A stretch of 64,000 bases of DNA, from positions 5,430,001-5,494,000 of the forward strand of contig NC_070559.1 of NCBI RefSeq assembly GCF_026914185.1. The letters are read 5' to 3'. Shown piece after piece: positions 43,722-54,510 of the stretch. This stretch comes from Puccinia triticina. Lineage: Eukaryota; Basidiomycota; Pucciniomycetes; Pucciniales; Pucciniaceae. Below the pieces are notes generated by a model, which did not search any database, was not told where the DNA came from, and saw nothing but the letters and a program-made list of their open reading frames with translations. A program made the translations under genes and the position numbers. Position 1 is the first letter of the stretch, and every line of letters begins with the position of its first letter.

Positions 43722-46700
43722 GCGCAGTTGGTTCGGTACACGGCAGTTTTAATCTAGATGCTCGAACTCTCGCCGTTGAATCGACTCATCTCTCAGAGTA
43801 TCATTGTCCCGGTTTTCTTTTCACTTCTTCTTTCAGTCACCAAATCATCAAACCCGAAAAACATTCACAGATAATCAAAAACAGCAAAAAGAAGATCGGT
43901 TCTCAGTTTCATCCCAGTTTCAAGTCTCAATTGTACATTAGGAGAGGTGCGGGAGAGGAGAAAAAGGGTATTCCGTGGGGCATTAGCGGGACAGAAGTAA
44001 GTCCCATCCATTGTGCACCTCCGGGCATCTCTACGCGCGTCGAAAACATTACATGCCACGCTGTGAGCCGCCCCTGTTTGCCCTCCTTCTTTTCCAGTAC
44101 CGTCAACCCTTCAACCTCAGATCAAAGTCTCCGAGAAGAGAATAAACTATCCTCGATTCGTTACAAGGAGGCCTCGGCCCCATCACGGGAGCCCTCTTCA
44201 AGTCCTCAATTCTCGTTTCAGGAGAAGTCCCAAGATTCAAACTACGAAAGTCTCCGCGAAGAGAATAAACTACTCCTCCTCCGCGAAGAGGCTAAACTAA
44301 TTACGTCTTATGACGGCCTCCGTGACAAGGGTAAACTATTTTTGTCTGATGACAACCTCCGTGAAGAGGAGAAACTAATTTCCGTGGAAACAGAGGCCCG
44401 AACACGTAAATTGGATTCGGAGATACCACGGAGGATTGGGAGTAACAAAGTAAGTTCCCACCAATATGCACCTCCGAGGCGTGATGCTTCCCCGTTGTTG
44501 AAAACCCTACCTCGTGCCACTCTGGTGAGCCACCACCCGGATTTTGGTGCTTTCCTTGCAGGACCTGGCGCAACAGGAGGCGCGGTGCGCGGAGCGGAGC
44601 TCCGCAACGAGCTTAAACTATGCTCTCTTGGAATGGAATGTGAAGGAGGAATTGTAATGTTCGGTCCGTCGTGGAGGGCATATGGGAGTAACAAAGTAAG
44701 TTCCCACCAATATGCACCTCCGAGGCGTGATGCTTCCCCGTTGTCGAAAACCCTGCCGCGTGCCACATACGTGAGCAAAGACTTCCCGGACGGACTCTCC
44801 TTTTCAGATAAGTCGGCATTCGGGAGTTGGGCGGAGCATCGGACGCGTCTTCTCATGGATTCTGGGCTCCGGTACAACGCGCAGGTGGATTTGGCGCGAT
44901 CATGGAAGGAGGGCGGCTACTTGGCGTTGGCGGCCAAGTACAAACCGGTCGCCAAGAAGGTCAAACCGGTGAATCAGCCTATGCCACAGGAGTTGAACCC
45001 ACCGCTTCGCCGCCCGCCTCTTTCACGTGACCCGTATCAAGGCTTATCTCGCTCTCTAGCCGGACCGTTTGTACCCAAGGGTCGAGTAACCGAGGAGCGT
45101 CTTTCGGTGGTTAACTTTGGCCCGGAGGGTTGGCTCTATCCGGACGAATTGTCTTTGATTAAGAACGTCCTGGCGGAACGCAACCTTGCCATCGCCTTCA
45201 CCGAGGATGAGCGCGGACTGCTGAAGGAGACCTACGGACTCCCCTACATCATACCCGTCGTTGAACACGAACCTTGGCAGAAGAGAAAGATTCCGATTCC
45301 GGCCGCCAAGGCCGAAGATTATATCCGCATCATCCGGGAAAGAGTTCGAAATGGCTTGTACGAGCAGTCAACGTCGAGCTATTCGAGCCCGGTCTTCTGT
45401 GTACTCAAGGGAAACGGCAAACTTCGGGTGGTACACGATCTCCAACCGTTGAATAAAGTTACAATTCGGGACGCAGGGGTCCCGCCCGCTACGGAGGAAT
45501 TCGTGGAGTCTTTCTCAGGCCGCGCGTGTTATGGTCTTGGTGATATTATGGGCGGCTACGACGAGCGAGCGCTACATCCCATTTCTTGGCCTTTGACTAC
45601 TTTCGACACGCCTCTAGGTCGGTTTCAGTTGACCCGGCTCCCTCAAGGAGCCACGAATTCCGTGGCAGTCTACCAGGCGCAAATGGTTTGGATATTGCAG
45701 GATGAGATCCCTGAGCACGCCGGCATCTTCATCGATGATGGGGGTATCAAAGGCCCAAAATCCGATTACGGCAACGAGACGCTATCTTGGAGTTGCGGAA
45801 TCCGACGCTTCATTTGGGAGTACTCTGAAGTTCTGGAGCGCATTCTGTTTCGGATTGAGGAGTCGGGCTTGACGGTTTCGGCTTCGAAGCTTGCTGCCTG
45901 CGTACCCGCTTTAGAGATTGTAGGCCATGTAGTCTGTAAGGCAGGCCGCAAAATGGCTGCTAGTAAAGTCAACAAGATCACATCGTGGCCAACTCCCGTC
46001 AACGCTACCGAAGTTCGAGGTTTCCTCGGGGTCGTCGTCTATGTCAGGATCTTTATTCCCTCACTGTCCCAGATTTGCCTGCCCTTAAGGCGTTTGACGC
46101 GCAAGGACTCGGAATGGGATTGGACCGAAGACTGCAAAGAAGCCTTTCAGGAGCTCAAGGAGCTGGTGGGCAAAGATATCGTGCTCGTCAAAATCGACTA
46201 CGGGCCCAACGCCGGAAAACTTAAGCTTGCCGTTGACTCCAGCTGTCGCGCCGCTGGCGCCGTTCTCACTCAGGCTGACAACAATGGCCTCGATCGCCCG
46301 GCCCTCTACGAATCCCTCCTTTTTTCCGATGTAGAGTCGCGCTATTCTCAGTCTAAGCTGGAGCTATGTGGGGTAGCCAGAATCCTGAAGAAGCTCCAGA
46401 CGGTTCTGTGGGGCCAGTACTTCGAACTGCAGGTAGACGCCCAGTCATTGATTCAGATGATCAACGCCCCTAGTCTACCAAACGCGCCAATGACGCGCTG
46501 GGTAGCGTTCATTCAGTTATTCTCCTTCGAGGTAGTACATCGTCCTGGCAAGTCTTTCACCATGCCCGATGGCCTTTCCCGCCGCCCGCGGGGAGACGAC
46601 GAATCAGATCCTCCATCCGATTTTGACGAAGAATCTCCTTTGATCCGGCCGGTGTATTCATTCGCGGCAGAGGAAGGAGGGTACTCGGGCTACCAAGAAG

Positions 46701-47959
46701 GGTATTGGCGTCAAATGGAGCTGTTCCTATCGACGTTGATTAAACCTCCGGGAATGGAAGCTGAGGAATTTCGCGCCTTAAAGAGAAGATCAACGGATTT
46801 TTTCCTTCAGAACGGCAGGCTTATGAAGAGGGGCAGCCCGCTTCCCAGGATTGTCATCACTATTCCCGCTAAACAGGAAGAAGTTCTTCGGCAGTTACAC
46901 GAGAATTTGGGCCATAGAGGAGTGACGGAAACCTATAGGCGGGTCTCGGAGCGTTTCTGGTGGCCCTCTTTGAAGCAATCCGTGGCGCGCTGGTGTCAAA
47001 GCTGCGACGCCTGTCAGAGGCGCAGTCTCCGACGGCCTTTGGAGCAGCGGTACCCAACAGGAGAGTCCACGGTGTTTGGACGAGTGGCAATGGATGCCGT
47101 GCACTTGAAGGCAGGCGGAGCTAAGTATCTCATAGTTGCACGGGACGATTTCTCTGGCTGGGTAGAGGCTAAGATCTTAAATAATCTCACTTCCGAGGCG
47201 GTGGCCTCTTTCCTCCAGGAACATTGGACAATGCGTTATGGGCCGGCTCAATCCTATTCCACCGACGGCGGCTCAGAGTTCGGCGGTGCGTTGGCGGACA
47301 TGCTGCGCGCTTTACCAGGACAGCACCGAGTATCCACACCCTACTACCCGGAGGGGCAGGGCATGGTCGAGCGGGGACACGCACCGTTAAAGGCCGCTCT
47401 AGTCAAGTTAGCGGGTGAAAGCGGCAAGCACTGCCGCAAGTTTCTTCCGTTAGTACTGTTTGCGGATCGAATCTCGACCAAGCGCACCACGGGGTACTCC
47501 CCATACGAGTTGCTTTTCGGACAACGGGCAGTATTGCCCATTGACCTGGAAATGGAGTCCTATCTCGGCGTGGACTGGGAATCGGTACGAACAACCTCGG
47601 ATCTTCTGGCGGCTAGGTCGATTCAGCTGGAGAGAAGCAAAGAGACGCGGGGCATAGCCCATCGCAAAATGATGGAGGCACGCCGCGAGTCAGTCCGATA
47701 TTGGACCGACAAGCGTTCCGGCCGGCTGCGCGGAGCCCTTGCACCGGGGGAAATGGTCATGGCGTATAACCGGTCGCTAGAAACACAGTGGGGTCAGTTA
47801 TTCGCCCATCGGTGGAATGGGCCTTACCGCGTCGTCCGTCAAGTCGAGGGAGGCTCTTACATTTTGGCTGAGTTGGACGGCACCGAGCTGAAGAGGCGCT
47901 TCGCGGCCGATCAAGTCAAGAAGTATTTTTTGCGCGAGGTTTTGGAGGAGCAAAAGTAA
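43718..47959 (+). CDS. Gypsy Pol: RT, RNase H, integrase (1,413-aa frame)
   Basis: The first 370 or so codons are not pol-like. They contain three intron-like modules and repeats of a LREENKL-type motif. The enzyme part starts about 44855, where an in-frame ATG opens MDSGLRYNAQVDLARSWKEG. RT motifs are YSSPVFCVLKGNGKLRVVHD, LTRLPQGATNS and an FIDDGG active site near residue 671, where YVDD/YIDD is usual. RNase H follows (KLAVDSSCRAAGAVL), then an integrase with an HHCC zinc finger (HENLGHRGVTETY ... CQSCDAC) near residue 1062 and catalytic D, D (STDGGSEF) and E near 1125, 1182 and 1217. The stop codon TAA is part of a GTAAGT donor-like sequence. It makes and integrates cDNA. Frame intact. Confidence 0.93.
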   Translation: MSAVGSVHGSFNLDARTLAVESTHLSEYHCPGFLFTSSFSHQIIKPEKHSQIIKNSKKKIGSQFHPSFKSQLYIRRGAGEEKKGIPWGISGTEVSPIHCAPPGISTRVENITCHAVSRPCLPSFFSSTVNPSTSDQSLREENKLSSIRYKEASAPSREPSSSPQFSFQEKSQDSNYESLREENKLLLLREEAKLITSYDGLRDKGKLFLSDDNLREEEKLISVETEARTRKLDSEIPRRIGSNKVSSHQYAPPRRDASPLLKTLPRATLVSHHPDFGAFLAGPGATGGAVRGAELRNELKLCSLGMECEGGIVMFGPSWRAYGSNKVSSHQYAPPRRDASPLSKTLPRATYVSKDFPDGLSFSDKSAFGSWAEHRTRLLMDSGLRYNAQVDLARSWKEGGYLALAAKYKPVAKKVKPVNQPMPQELNPPLRRPPLSRDPYQGLSRSLAGPFVPKGRVTEERLSVVNFGPEGWLYPDELSLIKNVLAERNLAIAFTEDERGLLKETYGLPYIIPVVEHEPWQKRKIPIPAAKAEDYIRIIRERVRNGLYEQSTSSYSSPVFCVLKGNGKLRVVHDLQPLNKVTIRDAGVPPATEEFVESFSGRACYGLGDIMGGYDERALHPISWPLTTFDTPLGRFQLTRLPQGATNSVAVYQAQMVWILQDEIPEHAGIFIDDGGIKGPKSDYGNETLSWSCGIRRFIWEYSEVLERILFRIEESGLTVSASKLAACVPALEIVGHVVCKAGRKMAASKVNKITSWPTPVNATEVRGFLGVVVYVRIFIPSLSQICLPLRRLTRKDSEWDWTEDCKEAFQELKELVGKDIVLVKIDYGPNAGKLKLAVDSSCRAAGAVLTQADNNGLDRPALYESLLFSDVESRYSQSKLELCGVARILKKLQTVLWGQYFELQVDAQSLIQMINAPSLPNAPMTRWVAFIQLFSFEVVHRPGKSFTMPDGLSRRPRGDDESDPPSDFDEESPLIRPVYSFAAEEGGYSGYQEGYWRQMELFLSTLIKPPGMEAEEFRALKRRSTDFFLQNGRLMKRGSPLPRIVITIPAKQEEVLRQLHENLGHRGVTETYRRVSERFWWPSLKQSVARWCQSCDACQRRSLRRPLEQRYPTGESTVFGRVAMDAVHLKAGGAKYLIVARDDFSGWVEAKILNNLTSEAVASFLQEHWTMRYGPAQSYSTDGGSEFGGALADMLRALPGQHRVSTPYYPEGQGMVERGHAPLKAALVKLAGESGKHCRKFLPLVLFADRISTKRTTGYSPYELLFGQRAVLPIDLEMESYLGVDWESVRTTSDLLAARSIQLERSKETRGIAHRKMMEARRESVRYWTDKRSGRLRGALAPGEMVMAYNRSLETQWGQLFAHRWNGPYRVVRQVEGGSYILAELDGTELKRRFAADQVKKYFLREVLEEQK
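43997..44097 (+). repeat. Intron-like module b
   Basis: It starts GTAAGTCCCATCCATTG as module a does, keeps the CTGTGAGCC core and ends TTCTTTTCCAG. It sits in the non-conserved start of the Pol frame. Confidence 0.85.
44450..44561 (+). repeat. Intron-like module c
   Basis: It starts GTAAGTTCCCACCAATATG and ends CTTTCCTTGCAG, 112 bp. Its first 80 bases are nearly identical to module d. Confidence 0.85.
44696..44807 (+). repeat. Intron-like module d
   Basis: It starts GTAAGTTCCCACCAATATG and ends CTCTCCTTTTCAG, 112 bp. Its acceptor is 47 bases ahead of the in-frame ATG at 44855 that opens the conserved Pol region. Confidence 0.85.
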
Positions 47960-48080
47960 GTTCCATCCAATAGTGCACCTCCTAGGGTAACTCTACACGT
48001 CGTCAAAGCATTACCTGCCACTCTGTGAGCCATACCGTCGCGTTTTTCTTTTTTTTCCTGTCCGGCAACACGTATCCAAG
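47956..48080 (+). repeat. Intron-like module e (after pol)
   Basis: It starts GTAAGTTCCATCCAATAG, overlapping the pol stop codon, keeps the CTGCCACTCTGTGAGCC core and runs into a long pyrimidine tract. The first AG afterwards is at 48079-48080; another acceptor-like AG is at 48091-48092. Confidence 0.75.
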
Positions 48081-48113
48081 AGCAGCGCGCAGTCTAGGGA
48101 CAGACTGCAAACT

Positions 48114-48122
48114 GGGGGAAGA
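48114..48122 (+). other. Polypurine tract of gypsy element
   Basis: GGGGGAAGA directly abuts the 3' LTR and is the expected plus-strand primer. Confidence 0.85.
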
Positions 48123-48993
48123 TGTGGAGTTCTGGGGCGCACTCAAGATGAAAATTCACGGGCAAGATCTCAAGGCTCAACCGTGCGGCGGGCGCCGCAT
48201 CCTCAAGACGTATCAGGATTTTCTTTTCTTCATGGTCTATCTTTCCCCCTTCTCTAACTCTCCGTCCTGGCTCTTTCTTTCCTTTTCCTTTCTTCTTTCT
48301 GTCTTCCTTTTCTTTTCTTTTTTTTTTTTTTGTTAGTTTGTTTTGTTTTTGATTCCTCTATTTTCCTTTCTTTTACACATGTCTTTCTTTCCGGTTTCTA
48401 CCTTGCGCGCGTTGGAAGGTTTTGAGTTGGAGGAGGTTTGGTTTTTTTTGGTTTGTTTGTTTTCTTGGCCTTGTTTGTTGGTTGTTGTCTCTTTTGGTTG
48501 TTCTCTCTTCTCTGCTCATCTTAGTTGTACGGGCGCGGCGGGCACGAGGGCTCGTCGCGCAGCATGTCGCGGCCTGAATCCAAGTTCAGCCGAACTTGGA
48601 GGAAGGATCCGCATGGTATCCACCTCCGAACCACGAGGAATATCATCACTTTTTGAGTTTTGAGCTTATTGATCCCAGACCGTGTAGATCTTGCCCCGCA
48701 TACTTCAGAGTTTTTGATTACCGGAGCTTCTCGAGTTTATTTCTTTAGAGCACTATCCGAGTTTCCGACGACAGCGTCGGCTTCCCGCCGAGTTTCTTTT
48801 CTGAGTTTTTCCATCCAACCAAACCGCCGAGGGTATTCCATCCCCTCGTTCCCTCTCAAACAAATCCCCCCCCCCAACCGCTATCACTTCTGTTCGACTA
48901 TTCCCGATATTTTTGCAGGACCACCGACGAGGGCAGCACTCAGCACCATCCCCTCAACCGACTGCCACGGCTCAGACCCGACAGGAGTCCATA
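48123..48993 (+). repeat. 3' LTR of gypsy element
   Basis: The 871-bp match to 40341-41211, followed by CCGT. Confidence 0.95.
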
Positions 48994-48997
48994 CCGT

Positions 48998-50893
48998 TTG
49001 GAAAACATAGCTCAAGTAGAATTAGCCTTCAAAACTGCAAACGTGGATCTCATCCCAATCTGGAACTACAACCCAGCTGTTTTCTTTGAAATTCCACAAT
49101 TAACGTCTCAAACCACTCCAGATGGCTCGAACTCCAGACTACCCCCTTGGCTTTTGGCATCACTTCAACAGTGCCAAACAGATATGAAAACACATCAGCT
49201 ATCCGCCCTAGAATTCCTCCTGAAGAATGAGGACCCAGAAAATCACGAGCCAGAAGCCTTGTGGTACCACAATGATAATGCCTGGCTTCGTGATCGCTTC
49301 GATGTCGAGTCTAATTCTAGCGAGACGAATTCCCACAATCACCAAAGGTCCCGAGGATCAATACTAGCTGACGATATGGGATTAGGAAAGACGTTGACAA
49401 CACTTGCATTCATTCTGGCGACAATTAACAAAGGAAAGAGCTTTCGAGACGGTAATACCAACACACAATCAGCTGCTACTCTAGTCATCTGCCCTCTAGC
49501 AAACCTGTCAAATTGGCAAAACAAAACCAGTCTTCATTTCAGAGATCACACAATAAATTACAAGGTATTCCACGGAGATGATCGGAAAAAATTATTGAAA
49601 GAAGACCTGCAGTCTGCAATGCTTGTCTTGACAACTTACGAAATGATTGGGACAAGCGGTAACAAGAAACATACCAACCAGATTAACATTGAATCTCTGG
49701 GCATATTTTGGTTCAGGATTGTCTTGGACGAAGCACAGTAAGTGAAATAATTCATGTGAATGAGCATTGGACTTGGTTCTGATTCATATTTCTGCATGAT
49801 GATAGTTTGATAAGGAATCCAGAAACCAACCGAACCCAAAGCATCCATAACCTTCAGTACCAGTTTGTTCTTTGCTTAACGGGGACACCTGTCCAAAACA
49901 GATTGACTGACTTGCAAAGCTTGATCACACTATTGAAAATATATCCTTGGAGCGAAGAATGGGTCTGGAAGAGCTGTCTGGTTCCTCAAATGAATGTTGG
50001 ATCTCGAGAGGCAATCAAAAGCTTGAATATACTGATGGAAGCAATTTGTTTGAGAAGAACCAAGGACGTTTTGTTGAATCTACCAGAAAAAGTTGAGAAA
50101 TGTGTTGTAGTGAACATCAGCTCAGAATGGGAGGATATGTTGAAAAATTTGCACCAGTCTTTTATCCAACTTTTTGGAAGGTTACGAGCGGCGGGGGAGA
50201 GATGGGATTCTTCGGAGTTTTTCAAACAATTAACAATGCTTTGCCAATTTTGCAATCATCCGTTATTTGCACGATCAGAGATACACTTCCAACCTGAATG
50301 GCGATGGCAAGATTTGGGAAAGATCATCCACCTAGTTGAGAATCTCAAGTTGTTTTTGCGAGGAGTTCAAGGAGTTGAAAGGACAAAGGCGGTGGTTTTT
50401 TCCAGCTTTACTGGTTTTCTAGGAATGTAAGTGAATTTTAATTTCACAAAATTACAGTAGAAAGCTGCAGATGCTGATCTCACCTTGAAGTATTGAACGT
50501 GCACTTGAGGAGAATGATATTCAATCAACCTGGCTTACTGGGGAACAGACTATTAAAAGGCGCAATGAAAATCTGAAAAAATTTCGAATCAACAAAGAAT
50601 GCAATGTTCTTTTGGCCTCAATCCAAGCTGCTGGGGTAGGAATTGATTTACGTTGTGCACAGAATGTGTACATGATGGCAAGTCATAGGCATTGTGTTAC
50701 ATGTATAAAGGACAAATCTGATAATAATACATTATTTAGGAGCCAGGTTGGAACCCCGCAGCAGAAACCCAAGCCATTGATTGACTTTACCGCTTGGGAC
50801 AGGCACATCCAGTTCATGTCTATTGATACTATCTGAGAGGAAGTCTGGAAATGAATATCTACCAGGTACAGAAGAGGAAAGGGGAGCTTGCAC
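48998..50893 (+). pseudogene. SNF2-family helicase pseudogene, 3' part
   Basis: The frame gives the SNF2 ATPase core: ILADDMGLGKTLTTLAFILA (Walker A); TLVICPLANLSNWQ; then IVLDEA joined across a 68-bp intron (49738-49805) to HLIRN, restoring the DEAH box; FVLCLTGTPVQNRL; and CNHPLF. A second intron starts at 50429. The C-terminal helicase lobe has WLTGEQTIKRRNENLKKF, VLLASIQAAGVGIDL, a GC-AG intron and EPGWNPAAETQAID. The conserved arginine after AID is TGA (50782-50784). A second TGA is at 50824-50826 within VHVY*YYLRGSLEMNIYQ. With the gypsy insertion upstream, the gene is dead. Family members remodel chromatin or act in DNA repair; this one resembles RAD5/HLTF-type proteins, but the assignment is loose. 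Confidence 0.85.
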
Positions 50894-51169
50894 TGTAAGT
50901 GACTATGAATTTATATTTTGTGTTTGCATTCACTGAAAGTAGAATTGGTGGTGGAATAGGCTCAGTGTACCATCAGGGGGAAATGAGAATTACGAATGTG
51001 CTCAGTTACTGATGAGAAATATGATGGGTTGAAAAGTAAGCACTCATTACTTACTGTATTAAAACCTATCCAACTGTTAGCAATTCAGACATATTGATTG
51101 GATCCTGAGGATTAAGTAGAATTTTCTGCGACTCGGAAAGTGTGGACAGGTATTCGGGTGCATAACAGT
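50894..51169. other. Spacer between SNF2 pseudogene and minus-strand gene
   Basis: A GTAAGT follows the last recognised SNF2 codons, so any final exons would lie here, but I could not identify them. Confidence 0.4.
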
Positions 51170-52188
51170 TTAACGGGAGATTGCGAGGGACATCTTTGAA
51201 AGAATCTCGAGACGATACGGCCAAAGTCTTCCTACGAGCTTCCAAAATGTAATCGTGTACAAATTGACGTCCTTTGGTACATGTCTTTTTCTGAATGAAT
51301 ATGTTGTCCAGTTCTTGAGAGAAGGTTCCAAATTCTGTTGATCTCCAACGTAAGGGTATTTTGACAAGATTTCGGTGTCAGAGGTAGCCTTGATGTTGTC
51401 AAATAGCGCTTTGATGTTGGAGTTGAATGGGAGTGTGGAGAGTGTTTCTTGACGATGCTGGGAAATCCAAAATCCAGGAATTCAACAAAAGAGGGATCAG
51501 GGAAGAAATGATGAAATTTGCATACCTGCATTCGCACTTTGGATCTACTCTCTGATTTGCTCTTCTTTGATTTAAACGCATGGGAAAAATGACCTAATCG
51601 TATTCCTTTCTGCCTTCCCATGAACCATCTATGAAGAATACCAAGCTGCAAGGAGGTGTTTGAAGCCTGAACCGGATCCATGAAAAAGTGGGTGAAAGCT
51701 CCAGAAGTGTAGGCATTCCTCCAATGCTTCAAGACAAATTTTGCAAAGAGCTGATTCCAGTGAGAATCCCAGGGATGAGACCAGGCAAACGTTACACCAG
51801 TGAAATTGGATTCTGAGAGGTCTTGTAAGAATAGTATTTGGAATGCTGGTGATATCTTTTGAGATGTTGGCAATGCTGGATTGATTGGAATGGGATCTAT
51901 GGGACGCATTAGAATGGAGTCTGGAAGGTTTGAGCCAACGTGAAAATTGTGGGCAGAGGGAGAGAGCATCCAAGAATCTGAAGGTTTTTTCTTGTGGTTA
52001 TATTCTATATCTAGGAGAGCTCGAATGAATGCAGACATACAACAAGAAAATGGTGAATTGGAGTTGGGCAAGATTGTGGAATAAGCAAGATTAACTTGTG
52101 CAGCACCAGCTGGAGGTTTGCCATTACAGAAGTGAGTCTGGGATGGAGGCATTGCAAAGTGAGGAAAGTCGAGAAGAGAAATGTGCAA
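51170..52188 (-). CDS. Unrecognised two-exon gene beside tnp2 transposon
   Basis: The first visible exon reads LLDFPHFAMPPSQTHFCNGK and continues to KSESRSKVRMQ, then a GTATGC donor near 51522. An acceptor TTTCCCAG precedes the second exon (HRQETLSTLPFNSNIKALFD ... LSKMSLAISR), which ends at TAA 51170. The frame is open for about 230 codons. I see no membrane span or known motif. It has a Trp/Phe/His-rich middle (FAWSHPWDSHWNQLF) and a basic stretch (KSKKSKSESRSK). The true start may lie upstream. It points away from the transposon and its start is about 210 bp from a 34-bp palindrome. It could be a transposon accessory protein or a lineage-specific family; I cannot decide. Confidence 0.45.
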
Positions 52189-52397
52189 TTGAGCATGGGG
52201 CAGGAGGGAGAAGGGTCAGATTATATATCGTAACATTGAGCAATGGTATTTCAGAATAAACAAGGGGATGAGTATGGTCAGAATTATGTAGCTTTCAGGT
52301 AAAAGGGGTTCATATGTTATGTAAACTACAAAGGGTGCTTTGAAATGTTGATCGTTATTTGGTTACAGTGAAAGGGTTGAATTTTCATAAATTGAGT

Positions 52398-52431
52398 GTC
52401 ACCTTTATGTACGCGCGTACATGCGGGTGAC
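52398..52431. repeat. 34-bp palindrome 1
   Basis: GTCACC and GGTGAC enclose a perfect TGTACGCGCGTACA palindrome, with 4-bp spacers on each side. Confidence 0.9.
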
Positions 52432-52541
52432 TTTTGTCAAATAAATTGGCTGGGAGGGAAATTGTTCAGCGAAACTGAAATTGTGTGGAGTTGTATTTTT
52501 TCAACGACACACAGAAGAAAAAGGCTTGTCTACAGGTACAT

Positions 52542-52575
52542 GTCACCGCAATGTACGCGCGAACATAAGAGTGAC
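52542..52575. repeat. 34-bp palindrome 2
   Basis: The layout is the same, with one change in the core (TGTACGCGCGAACA) and AGTGAC at the right. Confidence 0.85.
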
Positions 52576-54510
52576 CTTCACTCAACTACAACTTTATGAC
52601 AGTGTCATGTTGCAATATTATCTTGCCGGGACACCCTCCCATCCCCAAACTCATACAATGCAGTCTTGCAAGGCATTCAAAAAGACAAACCAACACCTTT
52701 TCTGAACTCAATACCAAAGTACAAATCTAATTTCCCTGGGCTTCACGCTCAATACATATCAAATTTTCCTCACCACCTGATTAACAATAGTCAAAAAGTT
52801 GACAAAATGAGAACCACAATATTCTTTGAGGTAGTAACTGGACATTTCATTTTTGACTTTATGGGAACATGCAAAACGCCACAGGAAATGTGGTGTGTGT
52901 GACATGTTCCCTATACTATCATTTTTCTGTTTAAATTTTGGCTGAGAAAAACAACTAAAAATAATGGTGTGACAGAAGGCCATATCATGAATGCAGAGGC
53001 AATAAGGAGAAGGTTTTTTTTGGAATAGGAAGCCAATCTGGAATTTGAGGCATTATGGAGAGAGAACTCAGCAATCATTGAATGAGAAATTCTTGACTTC
53101 GCAACTTTACTCACTATCTATCAGCACTCGATCTTGCCACAACAGTGATCCTAACAAATTCCATCTCACTGAACAACATTTGGTTGGACTGTGCCTGGAC
53201 TAATAAACATCAGTGGCCCTTTTTCAACACATGGGTCAAGGAACACAGGAATCAGCTGGATAATACGCTAAAAAATTACACTCAAAACAAACGTACCTTT
53301 TCCAAGACGGTTCCTCTTGGCGTCCCAAATCGCCTTGACATTTGGAACTGCCCATTTGGGAATACCCATATCATGTGCACCCGAAGTCATTTTACCCTGA
53401 CAGACAATATGCCATTTCCAGGCCTCCAATTCACGCTCTCGTTGGTTTGTGTTGGATGTGGTGGACTCGTGATCCTCATTTTCTGGCTCCCAGATCTTGA
53501 GTGCATTATCAATCAAGATCTGCATGTCTTGGAGCCATCTTACTTGGATGGGAGAAAGGGTACCACAAACGGGAGATGATTGATGGTAGGAAGGTGGTTC
53601 ATCACCATAATACGGCATGACATATAACTCAGAACAACAAGAAATTGGTTTGGGATGTGATGATTTTCTTGCTCAATTCTGGTGGGAAAGACAGTGGGAC
53701 CCACCACTAATTATGTGGAACAGTGTCACAAAATTCTTTACGGATTCAAGAATCATCTACCCCGGTCGGACAGGAGTGCTGCTGAATATGAAATTTGCGG
53801 GCATAAGGTGGTGGTATTTTTGAGAAGTTCAGAATGTACAAGGAATTATATGAGGATGCAGTGCAGCTTTTCTCAAACACCAATGTAGACTTTTTTATCT
53901 CCTCCGATTCCGAATCACATGATACCTGAGTGCATGTGTTATGATGACTCTATCTCCTGCATGAGGGTAGCACATGACTTGAATATACTCTCCAAAAGAT
54001 TCTTTGTCTGGAATTCTTGCAGCCAATCACGTGCACAGCTGGTTATTTTGCTGTGTACACATATCTTTACTCAACAACAGAAGAGCAGTGTGATTTCATC
54101 TATCGGTGGTGATGATTTAAGGCTTGGGTTGGATCAAGTTTTCTCACGTGAAGTGTGAAGCTTGATTACCGCTATTTTATTCTTCCTTCCTGAAAAAGTC
54201 CAAAGTCATCTGCTCTGCCTATATAATTTGAGTTAAAGCCAACACATCATGTCCCGACCACCCAATTTGATTTGCCATTGAGAATTCTATGGGTGCAATA
54301 AGGCCCAGCATGAAGACGCGGGTGGTAGGGTTGCTTCGGGGAGGGTCTTGATAGGCAAAACGTACCATATGCACCAGAGGAAAGAAAAAATGCAACTGGA
54401 GAAGAATGCGACCACCCTTTTGCAAACTGGCCCCATCAACTACAACCAAATTGAAGTGAGCGAAGTTTGGTTTACAATCATAAAATTTATTTCTTGGGGC
54501 TGATGGATGT
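52576..54510. other. Left interior of the tnp2 transposon
   Basis: It contains a minus-strand 116-codon frame (53268-53618, MPYYGDEPPSYHQSSPVCG ... GTFVLSVIF) that may be an exon of an accessory gene, and short plus-strand frames around 53617-53823 interrupted by TGA codons. I cannot assemble a gene. Confidence 0.4.

Larger units (their letters stand above)
40341..48993 (+). mobile_element. Ty3/gypsy LTR retrotransposon, young, inside SNF2 gene
   Basis: Two 871-bp LTRs (40341-41211 and 48123-48993) start TGTGGA and end TCCATA, which are near inverse termini, with target duplication CCGT (40337-40340 and 48994-48997). The order is LTR, tRNA-Tyr primer site, an intron-like module, a Gag-protease ORF, an overlapping Pol ORF (RT, RNase H, integrase), another intron-like module, a polypurine tract and the LTR. 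LTRs of equal length and long open frames indicate recent insertion. Domain order RT-RNase H-integrase makes it gypsy rather than copia. Confidence 0.96.
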
